In this document: positions 1 to 10,217 of the stretch, in pieces | Layout: the number at the start of each line of letters is the position of its first letter | How positions within the stretch are numbered: the stretch's first letter is position 1 | Source of the DNA: Areca catechu | Lineage: Eukaryota > Streptophyta > Magnoliopsida > Arecales > Arecaceae | DNA: 64,000 nt | Reading direction: 5' to 3' | NCBI GenBank assembly: GCA_021397845.1 | Contig: CM038038.1 | Coordinates: forward strand, 70,416,748 to 70,480,747 | The notes under the pieces: generated by a model | Told to the model about the DNA's origin: nothing | The model's input: only the letters and a program-made list of their open reading frames with translations | Databases searched by the model: none | Program-made: the position numbers and the translations under genes

Positions 1-293
1 AACTAGCCAGGAAAACCTTCCAACTCTCTGATCTCTACTTGACCTTGTCTTTCCACTTCTTACATTTCATCGTTCACCCTTTACACGGATTGTCGCCAAG
101 CTCTTCACCTCAGAGGTTCTGTTCTCCTTGATCATCCAAACTGACTTAATTATCGGAGTGTCCCCATTAGAATCCCTGGCCCAGGTCTCCTCTTTTTTGT
201 AGGTCATGCCAAAAGAGGACCGAGCGCCCATCGAGAGCCTGACGAGTCCATGACATGTCAGAGCTACAGGCCACGGTGATCCAGGCGGCAACA
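1..293 (+). mobile_element. 3' end of a Tat-like LTR, cut by the window edge
   Basis: The segment ends in GGCGGCAACA. It shares an ordered set of blocks with the end of the complete solo LTR at 26,671-28,140: CTGACTT, a 'GGAGTG(T/C)CCC' block, 'TTTTTTGTAGGTC' versus 'TTGTTTTGCAGGTC', and a final 'CCACG(G/A)' block before GGCGGCAACA. The same blocks occur in reverse orientation at 37,176 onward and 62,674 onward, so at least four copies of this superfamily lie in the window. The 5' part lies outside, so I cannot tell a solo LTR from the end of a full element. A short reading frame on the opposite strand here is not a gene. Confidence 0.6.
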
Positions 294-1177
294 CTTTCTA
301 TTATGATATCTTGGGGTATTAGATTGGAACACTTTTACATGAATATGTATTCCATCAATAGCTCCCATATAATATTAATATATAAATTTTATGTAAATGT
401 TCATTTAGATATATGTTTGTACAATTAGAAAAAAATTTGATAAAGTTTGACTGACCTTGAAATATGGATAAATTTTTTTTTAAAAGCAAATAATTTCAAG
501 ATTAGTCAATAATCAAAGGTTCGGAAGAAAAATCTATGTGGGAATTGGCTTTACCTTTCAATTCTTTCCATTTTCCCTTTGTTTCCCATTATTTTCTCCT
601 TGTTTTTTCTTGGTTTCTTCCATCCTCAAGAGTCTCAATCAGGTGGAAGGCTTGGAAAGGCCTAATAGGGAAGCTTAGGCTTTGTTTTCCCTAGTTTGTC
701 CTTGGTTTCCTTATCATCAGGCATCTCAATCAGGTAGGAGGCTTGGAGTAGCCAAATAGAGAAGCTTAGACTTTGTTTTCCCCTAGTTTTTTCTTCAGTT
801 TCTTCCATCCTTGGGAGTCTCAATCAGGTGGAGGCTTGGACATATCGAATAGGGAAGCTTCGATGACGAGTCGGGTTTTGTATTAGATATTTATATATCT
901 AAACCCTAGGATTGAAATATAATATTAATTTTGTTCTTTATTAGTAGATGTGTAAGATGAGAATTACAAAAAAATTCATTAAACTTTCAACTCCTTTCTC
1001 TCCAAATTTGTTTGATTTGGAAGAGAAAAATTATAAGTTTGAGAGGCTTTGTATTCTCCCTGTTTCTCTCATTTTCTTTCCTTTTCTTTTATAAAAAAAT
1101 TTCAAGAGAAAGTATTAACTTTGTCTCCTATTATTTTCTCTTTTCTCCTATTTTTTCTCTCCCAACCAAGTAGAAGG
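294..1177. other. unassigned AT-rich stretch
   Basis: AT-rich DNA with stop codons in all frames and no recognisable coding similarity. The only structure seen is the triplicated repeat at 598-866. The stretch forms the left flank of the chromovirus. It does not read like the LINE that flanks the chromovirus on the right, so the original insertion context is unclear. Confidence 0.5.
598..866. repeat. three imperfect ~92-bp tandem repeats
   Basis: The block TCTCAATCAGGT recurs at 633, 724 and 818, a period of 91-94 bp. Each copy is followed by a GGCTTGGA block, an 'AATAG(G/A)GAAGCTT' block and a T/C-rich run containing TTTGTTTTCCC. The copies differ at many sites and carry small indels, so the repeat is old. 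No function is evident. Confidence 0.75.
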
Positions 1178-2732
1178 TGATGCGGGATGATCCTAGGACT
1201 GATGCAAAATAGAAATCTGATTTTTTTATATTTTTTTTGAATTAAATATGTAGGCTAATAACCTAAAATTAAATAAATAATCATAAGCAGGCATGTAATG
1301 CAAGAAACTATCATACCCACAAAATAACTCATGCAGAATAATAAAGCCAGGACCTGAGAATTGAGAAACTCCAGGTTTAGGATAGCAAACCTTCAACAAA
1401 ATAGAAATTAGGATTAGGGAAGGATAGTACCAGGCAGTGATTGCAAATCCTACTTATGAAGAGGTCTCACAGCACTCAGGATGGCGCCTGGAAGACAAGC
1501 CTGTAGTTTTCCAAATTTGAAGGCAATATGGATCTTGTCTGAAGGCAATGAAAGCCTCCTCTGGGGAGGAAAAACACCTCAGGGATCCTGCAAGTATCAA
1601 GGTTAGGCACAAAATAGGTAATAAATGAAAAAAAACAATATATGAAAGATAAGAACAAAGGAAAGTAGGATTAGGGCTGGCGGCTGGGAAGAAGAAGAAG
1701 CTCTTGATCTGGGGCGTCTTTAGGGCTCCTCTTCTTGGATGTGGCTAATGCTTGGATGCTTGAGATGATGCTTAGGGCAGCAAGGGGCAGGGAAATATCA
1801 AGGAACAGGGGTCAGTCAAGCACAGTCACAAGAACCAGACAAATAAAACACAAGAACTTCAAGACAAATTTTCACAAGAGTTTTGATTTCATCAATAATA
1901 AGTTAATACAAGAGGAGGAGGGGTGGGGTTTATATAGATGTTCCCATGCCCTCTCCTAGAAAGAATACAAGTCTTCTCCTACATAGGTTACAAGTCCTCT
2001 CCTAGCTAGGTTAGAATTACAAGTCTTAAAACATTTAGGAAAACAAATCCCAACTAGGTTAGGAACTTGACCTAGTCTTCCACTTCTTCCTTGCTTTGAC
2101 TAGTCAACAATTGGGGACGCCTCCTTTGAATGGCGTGTGGGCTTCATGGGCAGCAAGGACAGCAAATAGGTTGGCCTCCTTGAGGTTGGGCACATGGGCT
2201 TTGGGCTCTGGAAACTGGGATGTCCTGGTATCAGCATATTCTTTGGAATCTTGGTTCTGGGGCTCATAGGCTTGACTCCTGGGCTTGGAATCCCTTGGCC
2301 TGGGGTGTTGGCATATTCCTGGAATCAAGGGATGCCTGGCATCTAGAATATACTCTGGCATCTGGAGGGTATCAAGGCATTTGGAAGGCATCTGGAGGGC
2401 ATTTGGGCATCTGGAAGGAGTCTTAGACCCTGGGGTGGCAAACAAGGCCCAATTGGCTTATGTGAAAGACTCAGGTTCCTGGATGAGGCTTGGTGGAACT
2501 TCAAAACAGGGTATCCTTCTCTCTTGTACAAAATTGGGCTGGTACAGGACTAATACTGAAGTACAAGACTCAATAACTGGACTAAGGTTGAGACAAATCA
2601 ACTAGCCTCAACTTATTACAGGACTCAATCTTACTTGATTTCAAAATTATGATACATGACTAAGGCTCTAAACCCTAGTCAGTAAACCATATGGGACACA
2701 GTAATCTATGTCTGATCCTACTACCCCCACCA
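1178..2732 (-). repeat. 3' LTR of the chromovirus
   Basis: Pairs with 18,461-20,004 along its full length, with many substitutions and small indels (several percent by eye), so the insertion is much older than the Athila or Angela-like elements here. A TATA-like box (TATATAAAC in sense) lies at 1,929-1,936. The expected polypurine tract just inside the LTR is not obvious, which may reflect decay or the nearby internal deletion. Confidence 0.85.
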
Positions 2733-2795
2733 ATTCTACTGGGATGGGAGAAACTCGACCCCATCGAGTAAGGGTCAACCCAGCGCGTGTACTGC

Positions 2796-3239
2796 TCAAG
2801 GAGGGTCTGGGTTGAGGCACTGTAGATCCTCACCAGTGCTCCACAAGTCCTCAAATTTCGATCGACCTTGCCATCGGACCAAATATCGCTGATAGCCTCT
2901 ATCCCGGGATCTGATGGCTTGATCATCCAGGATTCGCTCAATCCTTTCCTTACAAATAGGCCAAATTGTTTGTGGACACTCTGGGATGGGTTCTCTCACA
3001 AAGGAAGGGATTGGCTCAAAAGGCCTGCTGGATATCACTGCTGGTTCTCGGTATTCCATAAGGTCTGAAATGTTGAAGATGGGACTAATACCTAGATCGG
3101 GTGGTATCTCAAGTACATAGGTGTTGGATCCAACTCTCTTCACTATTCTAAATAGGCCAGCTTTGCGAGCAAGAAATCTCTTTATCAACACATATTTCCC
3201 TGCAGAAAATTCTTTAACATGTTTTCGGGAATTAGCCAA
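2796..3239 (-). pseudogene. integrase C-terminus plus chromodomain remnant
   Basis: The translation starts in an integrase C-terminal region (FSAGKYVLIKRF, then KAGLFRIVKRVGSNTYVLEI and FNISDLMEY), as seen after the catalytic core in Ty3/gypsy elements. It ends with a chromodomain-like segment (RIERILDD, then YQRYLVRWQGRS and FEDLWSTGEDL) containing the aromatic residues typical of that fold. Chromodomains of chromoviruses are thought to guide integration to particular chromatin. The HHCC zinc finger and DDE core are missing upstream, so this is a relic of a longer polyprotein rather than a gene. Confidence 0.75.
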
Positions 3240-3287
3240 GTTATTATATAGTTCATTACTTATGTTCAGTGTTTGACTAATTTCTTT

Positions 3288-4954
3288 TTACATATGCTGC
3301 GCAGAGGTTAGTGTAGGTGCAGACAGATAGATTGGATCTGTGGACTCAAATTCAAATGTTATTTCATTACCTACACCTATTTCTTGGGGTTGTTCTTTAG
3401 GGATGTGATCCTGCAGTTCCTTTATGAACAACTCTTGTAAATCTTTAGTTTCACATAAAATGTTTGACACTTGCTCAATTACTTCTTCTTCAATTATTAT
3501 AGTGGGTTTAGGATCAGTGTTCGTTAATTCTTCAGTGGGTTTAGAAGGTTCTCCCTTTAATTCTTTAACCTTCATTAGATTAACTCTTGGTTTTGTTTTT
3601 AGGCTACTAGAATTTTTCTTAATTGAATTTCTAGGCTGAGTGGGGTGAATCACAAATTTATTCCCACGATGATGAAAAGTATAGATGTTGGTTTGACCAG
3701 ATAGGGTAGCATCATGATCATAAAGCCATGATCGACCTAGAATGATACTACTGACCTTCATGGGAAGGACATCACACCAAATCTCTTCTTTATATGATTG
3801 CAATTTAATTAAGATTTGGCACCTAGACTTGATTGGCATAGAGGTGGAATCTACCCATGAGACTCTATAGGGGTTGGGATGGAGAACTAGGGTCAAGCCT
3901 AAAGATTTAGCTATTTCAGTAGCAATGGCTTTGACACAACTCCTATTATATATTATAATCTTACATACTTTTTCTCCAATTTTTATAAAAGTCTGTAGGA
4001 TGCTAGTCCTGTGCCAATCGGTCTCAGTTTGGGTTTGGGTCAAAATACATCTAACTATCCCTATTTGATCAAATTCCTCCTCATCTCTTTCGTATTCTTC
4101 TATCAAGTTTGGTTCAGCCTCATAAATTTCTTCTTCCTCATCGACATTGGGTTCAGTCTCTTCTTCCTCAAGCTCCCCTATGTGTAAGGATCTGGTGGGA
4201 CACTGGCTAGCAAGTGACCTACCTTATTACACCTAAAACAAGCATTGGGGCTGGGGCATGAGGCTTTCTGAAATGCAGGTGCCTTACCCTTGTTGATTCT
4301 AGCAGGTGCAGAATTACTCAAACTAGATGGACTCGGACTCGAGTTAGGTCGAGATGGGTTAGGGTTGGGATGGTTTGGGTTGGGATTGGATCGAATTGGG
4401 TTATTGTTGGGCTAGACTGGGTTGGGGTTAAATCGAACTAGGTTAGTGTTAGGATTTGGTGTACCCTGGTATACCTGGTTTGGATTTGACTTTGGGAATG
4501 GGGTATTGTTCCTAACAGGTTCAGATTTCTGGTTTGTAGGTCTTCTTTGAAATTGTTCATAGTGTTTAGCTATTTGATAGGCTTTATCCAAATCGTTGAC
4601 CTCTCTCATGTATATTTCCCTTTTGATGTCATCACATAATCCGATTCTAAACCTGGACAAGGTTTGTGCTAAAGACTCGGGTTCACTATACCTAACAGCA
4701 AACTCATCAAATTCAGCAATTTAATCTGACACTAACATATTCCCTTGATGAATTTTGTTCCATTGGTCTAAGAGCTTTTGATTGTAACATTCTGGTAGGT
4801 ATTTCTCCTTAAGTTTCAATTTCATCTCTTGCCAAGTAGTTATAGGTGGAAGGGCTTGTTATCTCCTAGTACGCTCAAGATTAGCCCAATGTAATCTAGC
4901 TTGACGAATCAACCTCATCTTGGAAAATTTATATTTCATCTCTTCACTCATCTC
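3288..4954 (-). pseudogene. gag C-terminal part, zinc knuckle and aspartic protease of the chromovirus
   Basis: In sense order this holds the end of gag (FRIGLCDDIKREIY, then YQIAKHYEQFQRR), a Cys-His knuckle near 4,203-4,243 (CFRCNKVGHLLASQC, with one residue more than the usual spacing before the last Cys) and a retropepsin-like region. The latter ends in ILGRSWLYDHDATL, the usual 'ILGR.WL..H.A' flap and C-terminal motif. Several stops and frame changes break it. At the right edge gag is interrupted by a solo LTR and resumes at 6,248. The frame running through the protease is 272 codons and stops where the internal deletion begins. Confidence 0.75.
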
Positions 4955-4959
4955 ATACC

Positions 4960-6242
4960 TGATGTGGAACAATGATGGAATGATGTATCCTTAATGGAAT
5001 TAGTAATGACTACAAAAAAAATGAAGTAAATAGATGCCACCATTCAATATAAAGAAGTAGAATTTCTATGAGAAGAATATAAATGTTAAAAAAGACTTGA
5101 AATAAAACCATTTCAAAATAAATAAGAGAAAGACCTTTGTGGCTAAGAAACCACTCAGGTTAAATCTAAGTTTAAACTAATATTTTAGATCTGAAAGTCT
5201 TTCTAAAGAAGAGTACCGACAATTGATAATCCAAGGTTTAGGAATGGAAACACTCAAAGAGGAAGTTCCTGGATGACAAGGAGGTTCCTCTAGATTGCAA
5301 AGCTTCTTGTATCCGGTTCTTGACACGGTCGACCTTCTTCTTTGGAGCCTGAAAGCCTGGGGATCCTTCAATAAAGAGATGTAGAGGGGATTAGAAGTTA
5401 GAGATTGAAATGGAGAAGTGGAGGGGAAGAATCTTTGAAATGAAGAAAGAAAGCTTGGAGTAGTCTTGGCGTGGATCTTCTATGGCTTCTTTGGAATGAC
5501 AACTCCTTGTTTGCTTGTGTGAAGAACACCTTGGAGGATTAGATTCATTGGAAATGGAGGGGATGTGGACTAAAGAAATGCTTCTTTGGATGGCCAAATG
5601 GACTATAAGATGGAAGGGATGAAGCTATGTTGGATGTGTGGAGATGGAAAGGGAAAACACTCAAGGCCTCACGCCCACCTTCTCACAAGGGACCAAGCTA
5701 ACAAGCAAGGAAATTTCTTTAAAGAAAAAATTTCATTCATCATTCATCAATTTTCATTACAAGAAGGTTTGGAGCCCTTTGTTTTATAGACCACCAAGCC
5801 TTTTCAAAATTCAAATTCAAATTCAAATTACACCAAAATAAAAGGAGAAAATGATGTGGTGTCTTCATGAAGAGGGGCGGTGATTGTGGAGGAAAATGTG
5901 GACCCATTCAAATTCAAATTCCTTCTCCTCTTAGGCGACAATCTATGATGATTGTGGAGTGATGAAGTGGCTTCCAAGTTGGTGATCCCATGGTCCATGT
6001 GCCCACCTTCCTTATTTGGTTGTGCTAAAACCAGATTGGACTAGGGCTGAACTCCTCTTGACTGGATTACAATAAAAACCCAATTGGGATAAATACAGGA
6101 CTCAAATATGAAATAAATACATGACTAATAAACCCAATTAAGACTTATTACAGGACTCAAACTCTTAATCTTCCATCCATAAAGAGTCTATAGCTTAATC
6201 TGTATTTGTTGAAGTCTCTTCCTAAGCCTGGTGCCCGCACCA
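4960..6242 (-). mobile_element. solo LTR (1,283 bp) inserted in chromovirus gag
   Basis: Starts TGATGTGGAACA and ends GGTGCCCGCACCA. It is flanked by perfect 5-bp duplications ATACC (4,955-4,959 and 6,243-6,247). The gag reading frame can be followed on both sides, which confirms the insertion. Both termini resemble those of the surrounding chromovirus LTRs (TGATGNGG start, GGTGCCCNCACCA end), and the repeated 'TTACAGGACTCAA' wording near the right end also occurs there. It therefore belongs to a related family in the same orientation. No internal coding region is present, so LTR-LTR recombination is the likely origin. Confidence 0.85.
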
Positions 6243-6247
6243 ATACC

Positions 6248-6533
6248 ATTCAAAATAATAATCCATATCTCCTACCCAATCTACATAGACCTTTGGTTCA
6301 AGACTTCCATCAAAGGTGGGTGCTTCAACCTTAATGTTTCTCATGGCCCTTTCATCTTGAGCATAAACTTCTTGGTGGGGCCTTCTACGGTTGGGTTCCT
6401 GGATAGGGTCAGGGTTTTGGATTTTCCTAGGGTTAGGCTCCTGGTATGGCTCCTGACGTTGGGCTCTCCTAGGATTAGGTTCTACAAATTGGTCCTGGTT
6501 CTTGGTTCTCCTAGGGTTGGGTTTCATAAATTG
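6248..6533 (-). pseudogene. gag fragment of the chromovirus between two insertions
   Basis: The translation has a degenerate 13-15-residue repeat rich in Pro, Asn and Arg (variants of EPNPRR, five or so copies). This runs into a gag start region (VEAPTFDGSLEPKVYVDWVGDMDYYFEWY in two blocks), which matches the 'F.G..DP..+..W+..++.YF' opening of gypsy gag proteins. It is bounded on the left by the solo LTR and on the right by the Sirevirus, each with its own target-site duplication. The repeat in front of the conserved gag core is unusual. Confidence 0.7.
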
Positions 6534-6538
6534 GTCTT

Positions 6539-8256
6539 TGTTGCCCTGGTGGCTACCCAAGAGGGGGGTGAATTGCGAATTTAAAAAATTTAAAGTAGAT
6601 AATGTGCAATTGAAATTCCTTTTCAGATGTTGTGTGTTGTGATTAAAAGTTAAATGCAGAAGCTAAAAGAAATCAGAGAATCACAATAAAAACATACAAG
6701 GTTTATAGTGGTTTGGAGCAACCTAGCTTCTACGTCCACAACCCAAGATACCACTTGGGATTTCTATTATATTCACACCCGAATACAGTAGGATTGTTTT
6801 GTAGGATCACAATCCAAAATCTCAATACTTTGGTTTTAACAGGATCACCAAAAAAAACCCAATACCCTTTGATTTTGAACAGGCTCACCAAAGAAACCTA
6901 ACTTGGTTTTACCAGGATCACCAAGAACCCAACACTTGGTTTTTAACAAGGCTCACCAAGAACCTAACTTGGTTTTACCAGGATCACCAAGAACCCAACA
7001 CTTAGTTTTTAACAAGGCTCATCAAGAACCTATTTGGTTTTTCAATCTGGTTTACCAATAACCCAACAATAATTCAAAAAAAGAATTGAAGTAAATGCAA
7101 CAATAAATGACAAACTTAATTTGTCGGATAGTTGCCGGTGCAGCTTGATAGAAGTCCACTTGACTTGCACTTGGATAAGCTATAAATGCTTCAGTGGCTT
7201 CTTCCTTAATTGCTTCAAGCTTCTGATCTGAGTTGGTGAAGACTTGAAGGCTGACTTGAATGCTCTTGTGCTATTTCTCTCTTTGGTTGGTGGGATATTC
7301 AATGTAGCTCTCAAAACATTGAAGAACTTTCAATAACTTATATATTGGATGTTTAAATCCTTCAAATATAAGGTCTTCCATCACTCCAAGGCAGTTAGAG
7401 ACATTTTTGACCATTGGGATGTGACTTATGACCATTGGAGTACTTTTTGGCATTCAAAAATAAATTCTGGAACTAGCCGTTGGATACCTGAAAGCGTTGC
7501 TCGAGTCGGTTCGAATTCCTTCGAGTCGATAGGTAGAGTCACCAAATCTTTAGTGCAGTTGGCTCTTTGTCTCAGAGAGCAGAACATCACTCTAGACGAG
7601 TCAGCTCTTGATAGCTTGGGTCAGCTCGAACTTGTATCATTGAAGAACTTGAACTCGAGGAGTCATCTCTTTTCAGCTTGGGCAGGCTCTTCTTCTTAGG
7701 TCTGACAGAGTCGGCTCTTTCTGGTTCGGGTGGGCTCGCTTAGCTATTCTCAGAAATCTTCAGAAACTGGACTCTAGAGGAGTCAGCTCGGACAAATTCT
7801 AGTCAACTCGGATTCATTGGAGTCAGCTCGGTTACCTTCAAGTCGGCTCGGATTGCTGCGTACCAAAATCCTTGCTGCGTGCCATGAAGTAGAGTCGGCT
7901 CTTCAACATCCTAGGTCGGCTCGAGTATCTTCTTCAGGATTTTTACAATTGAACTCAAAAAAAAAAACTCTTACCAACACTCTTATAATTTTCAATCATA
8001 CCAACTCAAAATAATTCTAAGGCACATACAAAGAGAAGTAACCCTTTTCACATGATTTTTTCTTAGCTTTTTCATTGGGTTCTTCTTTACAAAAACACAT
8101 TGCAACACAACTCAAACAAGAAACAAAGGTGTAGAAGTTGAAGTTTGAACAATTAACTGATCATACAAAAACTTATAAAACACTTGAAGAGTTGTTAGAA
8201 ATAAATATACATGCTCCAATGTTTGATTATCATCAAAATCACTTATGGGGTCAACA
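6539..8256 (-). repeat. 3' LTR of Sirevirus copy 1
   Basis: Runs from TGTTGCCCTGG to GGGGTCAACA and pairs with 15,235-16,969. By eye it differs at several percent of sites. The U3 part (about 7,497-7,920) is filled with variants of GAGTCGGCTCGG. It also holds an alternating series of 'AACTTGGTTTTACCAGGATCACCAAGAACC' type blocks (about 6,840-7,060), itself a short tandem repeat with a period of roughly 60-70 bp. Confidence 0.9.
7497..7920. repeat. U3 array of GTCGGCTCG-type motifs, 3' LTR copy
   Basis: About a dozen irregularly spaced variants of (A/G)AGTCGGCTC(G/T) on the plus strand. Many carry G-to-A or C-to-T changes that would fit decay of methylated CpG sites. The array lies just upstream, in element sense, of a TATA-like box. 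That is the position of enhancer-type repeats in other LTRs; the enhancer role is inference. Confidence 0.7.
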
Positions 8257-8813
8257 ATCTCCCCCTTTTTAATGATGACAAAATACTGGGCATGAAAAAT
8301 TCTTTACACTTTACATGTATAAAAGTATTTGAAGATTAAATATTCACATGTATTAGAGCTAATTAAATTAGTAAATGAGTATCAGAGCCCACGAGACGAT
8401 ATCATTGTATATCATCAAAGTATTAAGCTTTTCATGCTTCATAATGTTATAATTAGCACAAAACATGGAGTATCAAAGTTTTGAAAAAGATAATGACAGA
8501 ATTAAGATTAACTTGTAAAGCAATAGTAATCAGAGCAAAACCATTTCAAGAGAATCTCCCCCTTTCTCTAGGTTTTAAAGTAATTAAATAGTTAGATCTG
8601 ATTGAAAACTAGATCTTTTGTGCTCCCCCTTTTTCATTTTTTTAAGTACTTTAAGAACTATTAGTAGGAAGCTAAAAAAAATATCAGAATTTGCATGATA
8701 AATCAATCATTAATGCTGATACAATTCTCTCTTGATATCATTCTCCCATATTTCATTTCACCAATTTTTCATTTCTCTCATTTTTCACATTTTTCATATT
8801 TCTCCCCCTTTTT
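8257..8813 (-). other. polypurine tract and three upstream copies (multiple PPT)
   Basis: The tract adjoining the LTR (8,257-8,270, AAAAAGGGGGAGAT in sense) is echoed at 8,554-8,567, 8,621-8,634 and 8,801-8,813, all with a run of five G after several A (or A/G). The first primes plus-strand DNA synthesis. Multiple tracts in this region are, as I recall, a described property of Sireviruses. Between them lie degenerate copies (8,347, 8,379, 8,466, 8,528) of the GCTCTGATAC motif that is dense in Sirevirus copy 2. Confidence 0.8.
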
Positions 8814-9219
8814 GTCAATCAATCAAAAAGGTGGTTTTAATATTTTGAAAGATTGAGAAAGTCTTTAATAAAGATCAAATTTTGAAATAGATTGAGAAAG
8901 TCTTTAATATTTGTTTGAGATAATTTCACTTTCTCAAATTTAAAATTCTAATTAAAAATTCACCACAATTGTATCATATCATTGTACATGACAATAAATG
9001 AAATTGCTAAAAGAACTTTCATTTCATTGATAAGTTTGGCATACAAAGTAGGAAAGAATGTACATTCAAATTGTAAAATATAAAAAGTGGAACATTAACA
9101 AAGTCAGAAATATAACTAGAAGACTAACCACATAACCTATTCTTCTTCTTCTTCACTAAAAGAAGAGGATCCTACCTCTATAACCTTATCAGAGGTCTTA
9201 GTTGTCAGGGGTATAAACC

Positions 9220-9798
9220 TTAAGATCTGTTCAAGAGCAGATGAACAAAGCTCGCATCTTCTTTCTCCAAGATGAGCTTTAATATGTGTTCTTTGTCAGG
9301 TAAAATGAGCTCAGTGGTGCCGTCCATTGGAATTTGCAATAAATTACCCAATTTCTCTTCATCCACAATAACTTTCTTTTCCTTGACAGTAGATTCCAAA
9401 TGATGTTCTTTAATGACTATGTTTTCATAGAAAATCCATACCAGTGAAGGGTAGGTCAAGATGTCCAAAGAACATAAGTGTTTCCAGCCTTGACTTTCTA
9501 TCCATTTTCCAATCTTCATTTCCATCTCTTCTAGGAATGTAAAATCGATCCTTCTTCTGCAAGTGACAGACCGGTTGGCCATTGAGACACTTTGTCTGGG
9601 AGGAGAAGGAGTTTCTTCTTCTTGTTGCACAGGAACATATCTTTTCCTCTTTTCCCCTTTTTCTTTTGCATCTACACTACGAGCGCTTGATTCACCAATC
9701 TCAAGAACCTTCCTTGCAGATCTTCGAGAAGCCATAGAGTGGGATTTAGGAAATTTAGGCTCGGGAATGGTTTTTGGGAGTTTTGGTAAAGTTTCCAA
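9220..9798 (-). CDS. env-like extra ORF of Sirevirus copy 1
   Basis: An uninterrupted 192-codon frame downstream of RNase H. A likely start is the internal MASRRSARK rather than the first Met. It has a basic, low-complexity N-terminus (KEKGEKRKRY), then a block RRIDFTFLEEMEMKIGKWI, 'W..LCSLDILTYPSLVWIFYENI' and 'DEEKLGNLLQIPMDG'. The last two blocks resemble the plant transposon-associated domain found in extra ORFs of Athila and Sirevirus elements (Pfam Transposase_32-like, from memory). An acidic tail (FSEEEEE) continues in another frame just downstream, so the ORF is frame-broken. I see no clear transmembrane segment, so 'envelope' is a positional name only. Confidence 0.6.
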   Translation of the reverse strand: METLPKLPKTIPEPKFPKSHSMASRRSARKVLEIGESSARSVDAKEKGEKRKRYVPVQQEEETPSPPRQSVSMANRSVTCRRRIDFTFLEEMEMKIGKWIESQGWKHLCSLDILTYPSLVWIFYENIVIKEHHLESTVKEKKVIVDEEKLGNLLQIPMDGTTELILPDKEHILKLILEKEDASFVHLLLNRS

Positions 9799-9887
9799 GA
9801 GGGTAAAGTGAGCTTGAAGTAAAAGTAAGAAGAGTGAAGTACAAGAAAAGACAATTCAGAGCTACCTAATTAGCAATTTCCTGACTT

Positions 9888-10070
9888 TCAAGTCGGCTCG
9901 CCAAACCCTAGGAATATCTGAGTCGTCTCGACCAGAGCGAACTCAGAACAATCAGAACACCAAGTCGGCTAGGCAAAGACCTTGTCGGCTCGACCAGAGC
10001 AATAGGTAGAGAACTCAGACATTCAAGCTGGCTTGACTAGAGCAAAATTGCTCAAGTCGACTCGAACATA
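9888..10070. repeat. internal copy of the LTR-specific GTCGGCTCG motif array
   Basis: Five or six motifs (AAGTCGGCTCGCC, GAGTCGTCTCGACC, TTGTCGGCTCGACC, AAGTCGACTCGAAC and relatives) in the same orientation as the arrays in both LTRs of this element. The array lies between the end of RNase H and the start of the env-like ORF. Sirevirus copy 2 has its own motif in the equivalent place. Confidence 0.75.
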
Positions 10071-10217
10071 AACTTTCCACATAAAATAAAATGATTCAGA
10101 AATTAAATTAGATACATTGAAATTTCAAGAAAAGTTGTTCAACGATCATGAATAAATGTAGGAGGTTTTCTAGATAAGTTTTTCTTTAGTTTTTGAAGGA
10201 AATTAGGTTGTCTAAAT

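Noticed and set aside
2104..2605. Frames of 62-113 codons near the chromovirus LTR, duplicated at 19,375-19,874
   Set aside because: They occur in both LTRs, overlap on both strands and follow a short GGCATCTGGA-type repeat.
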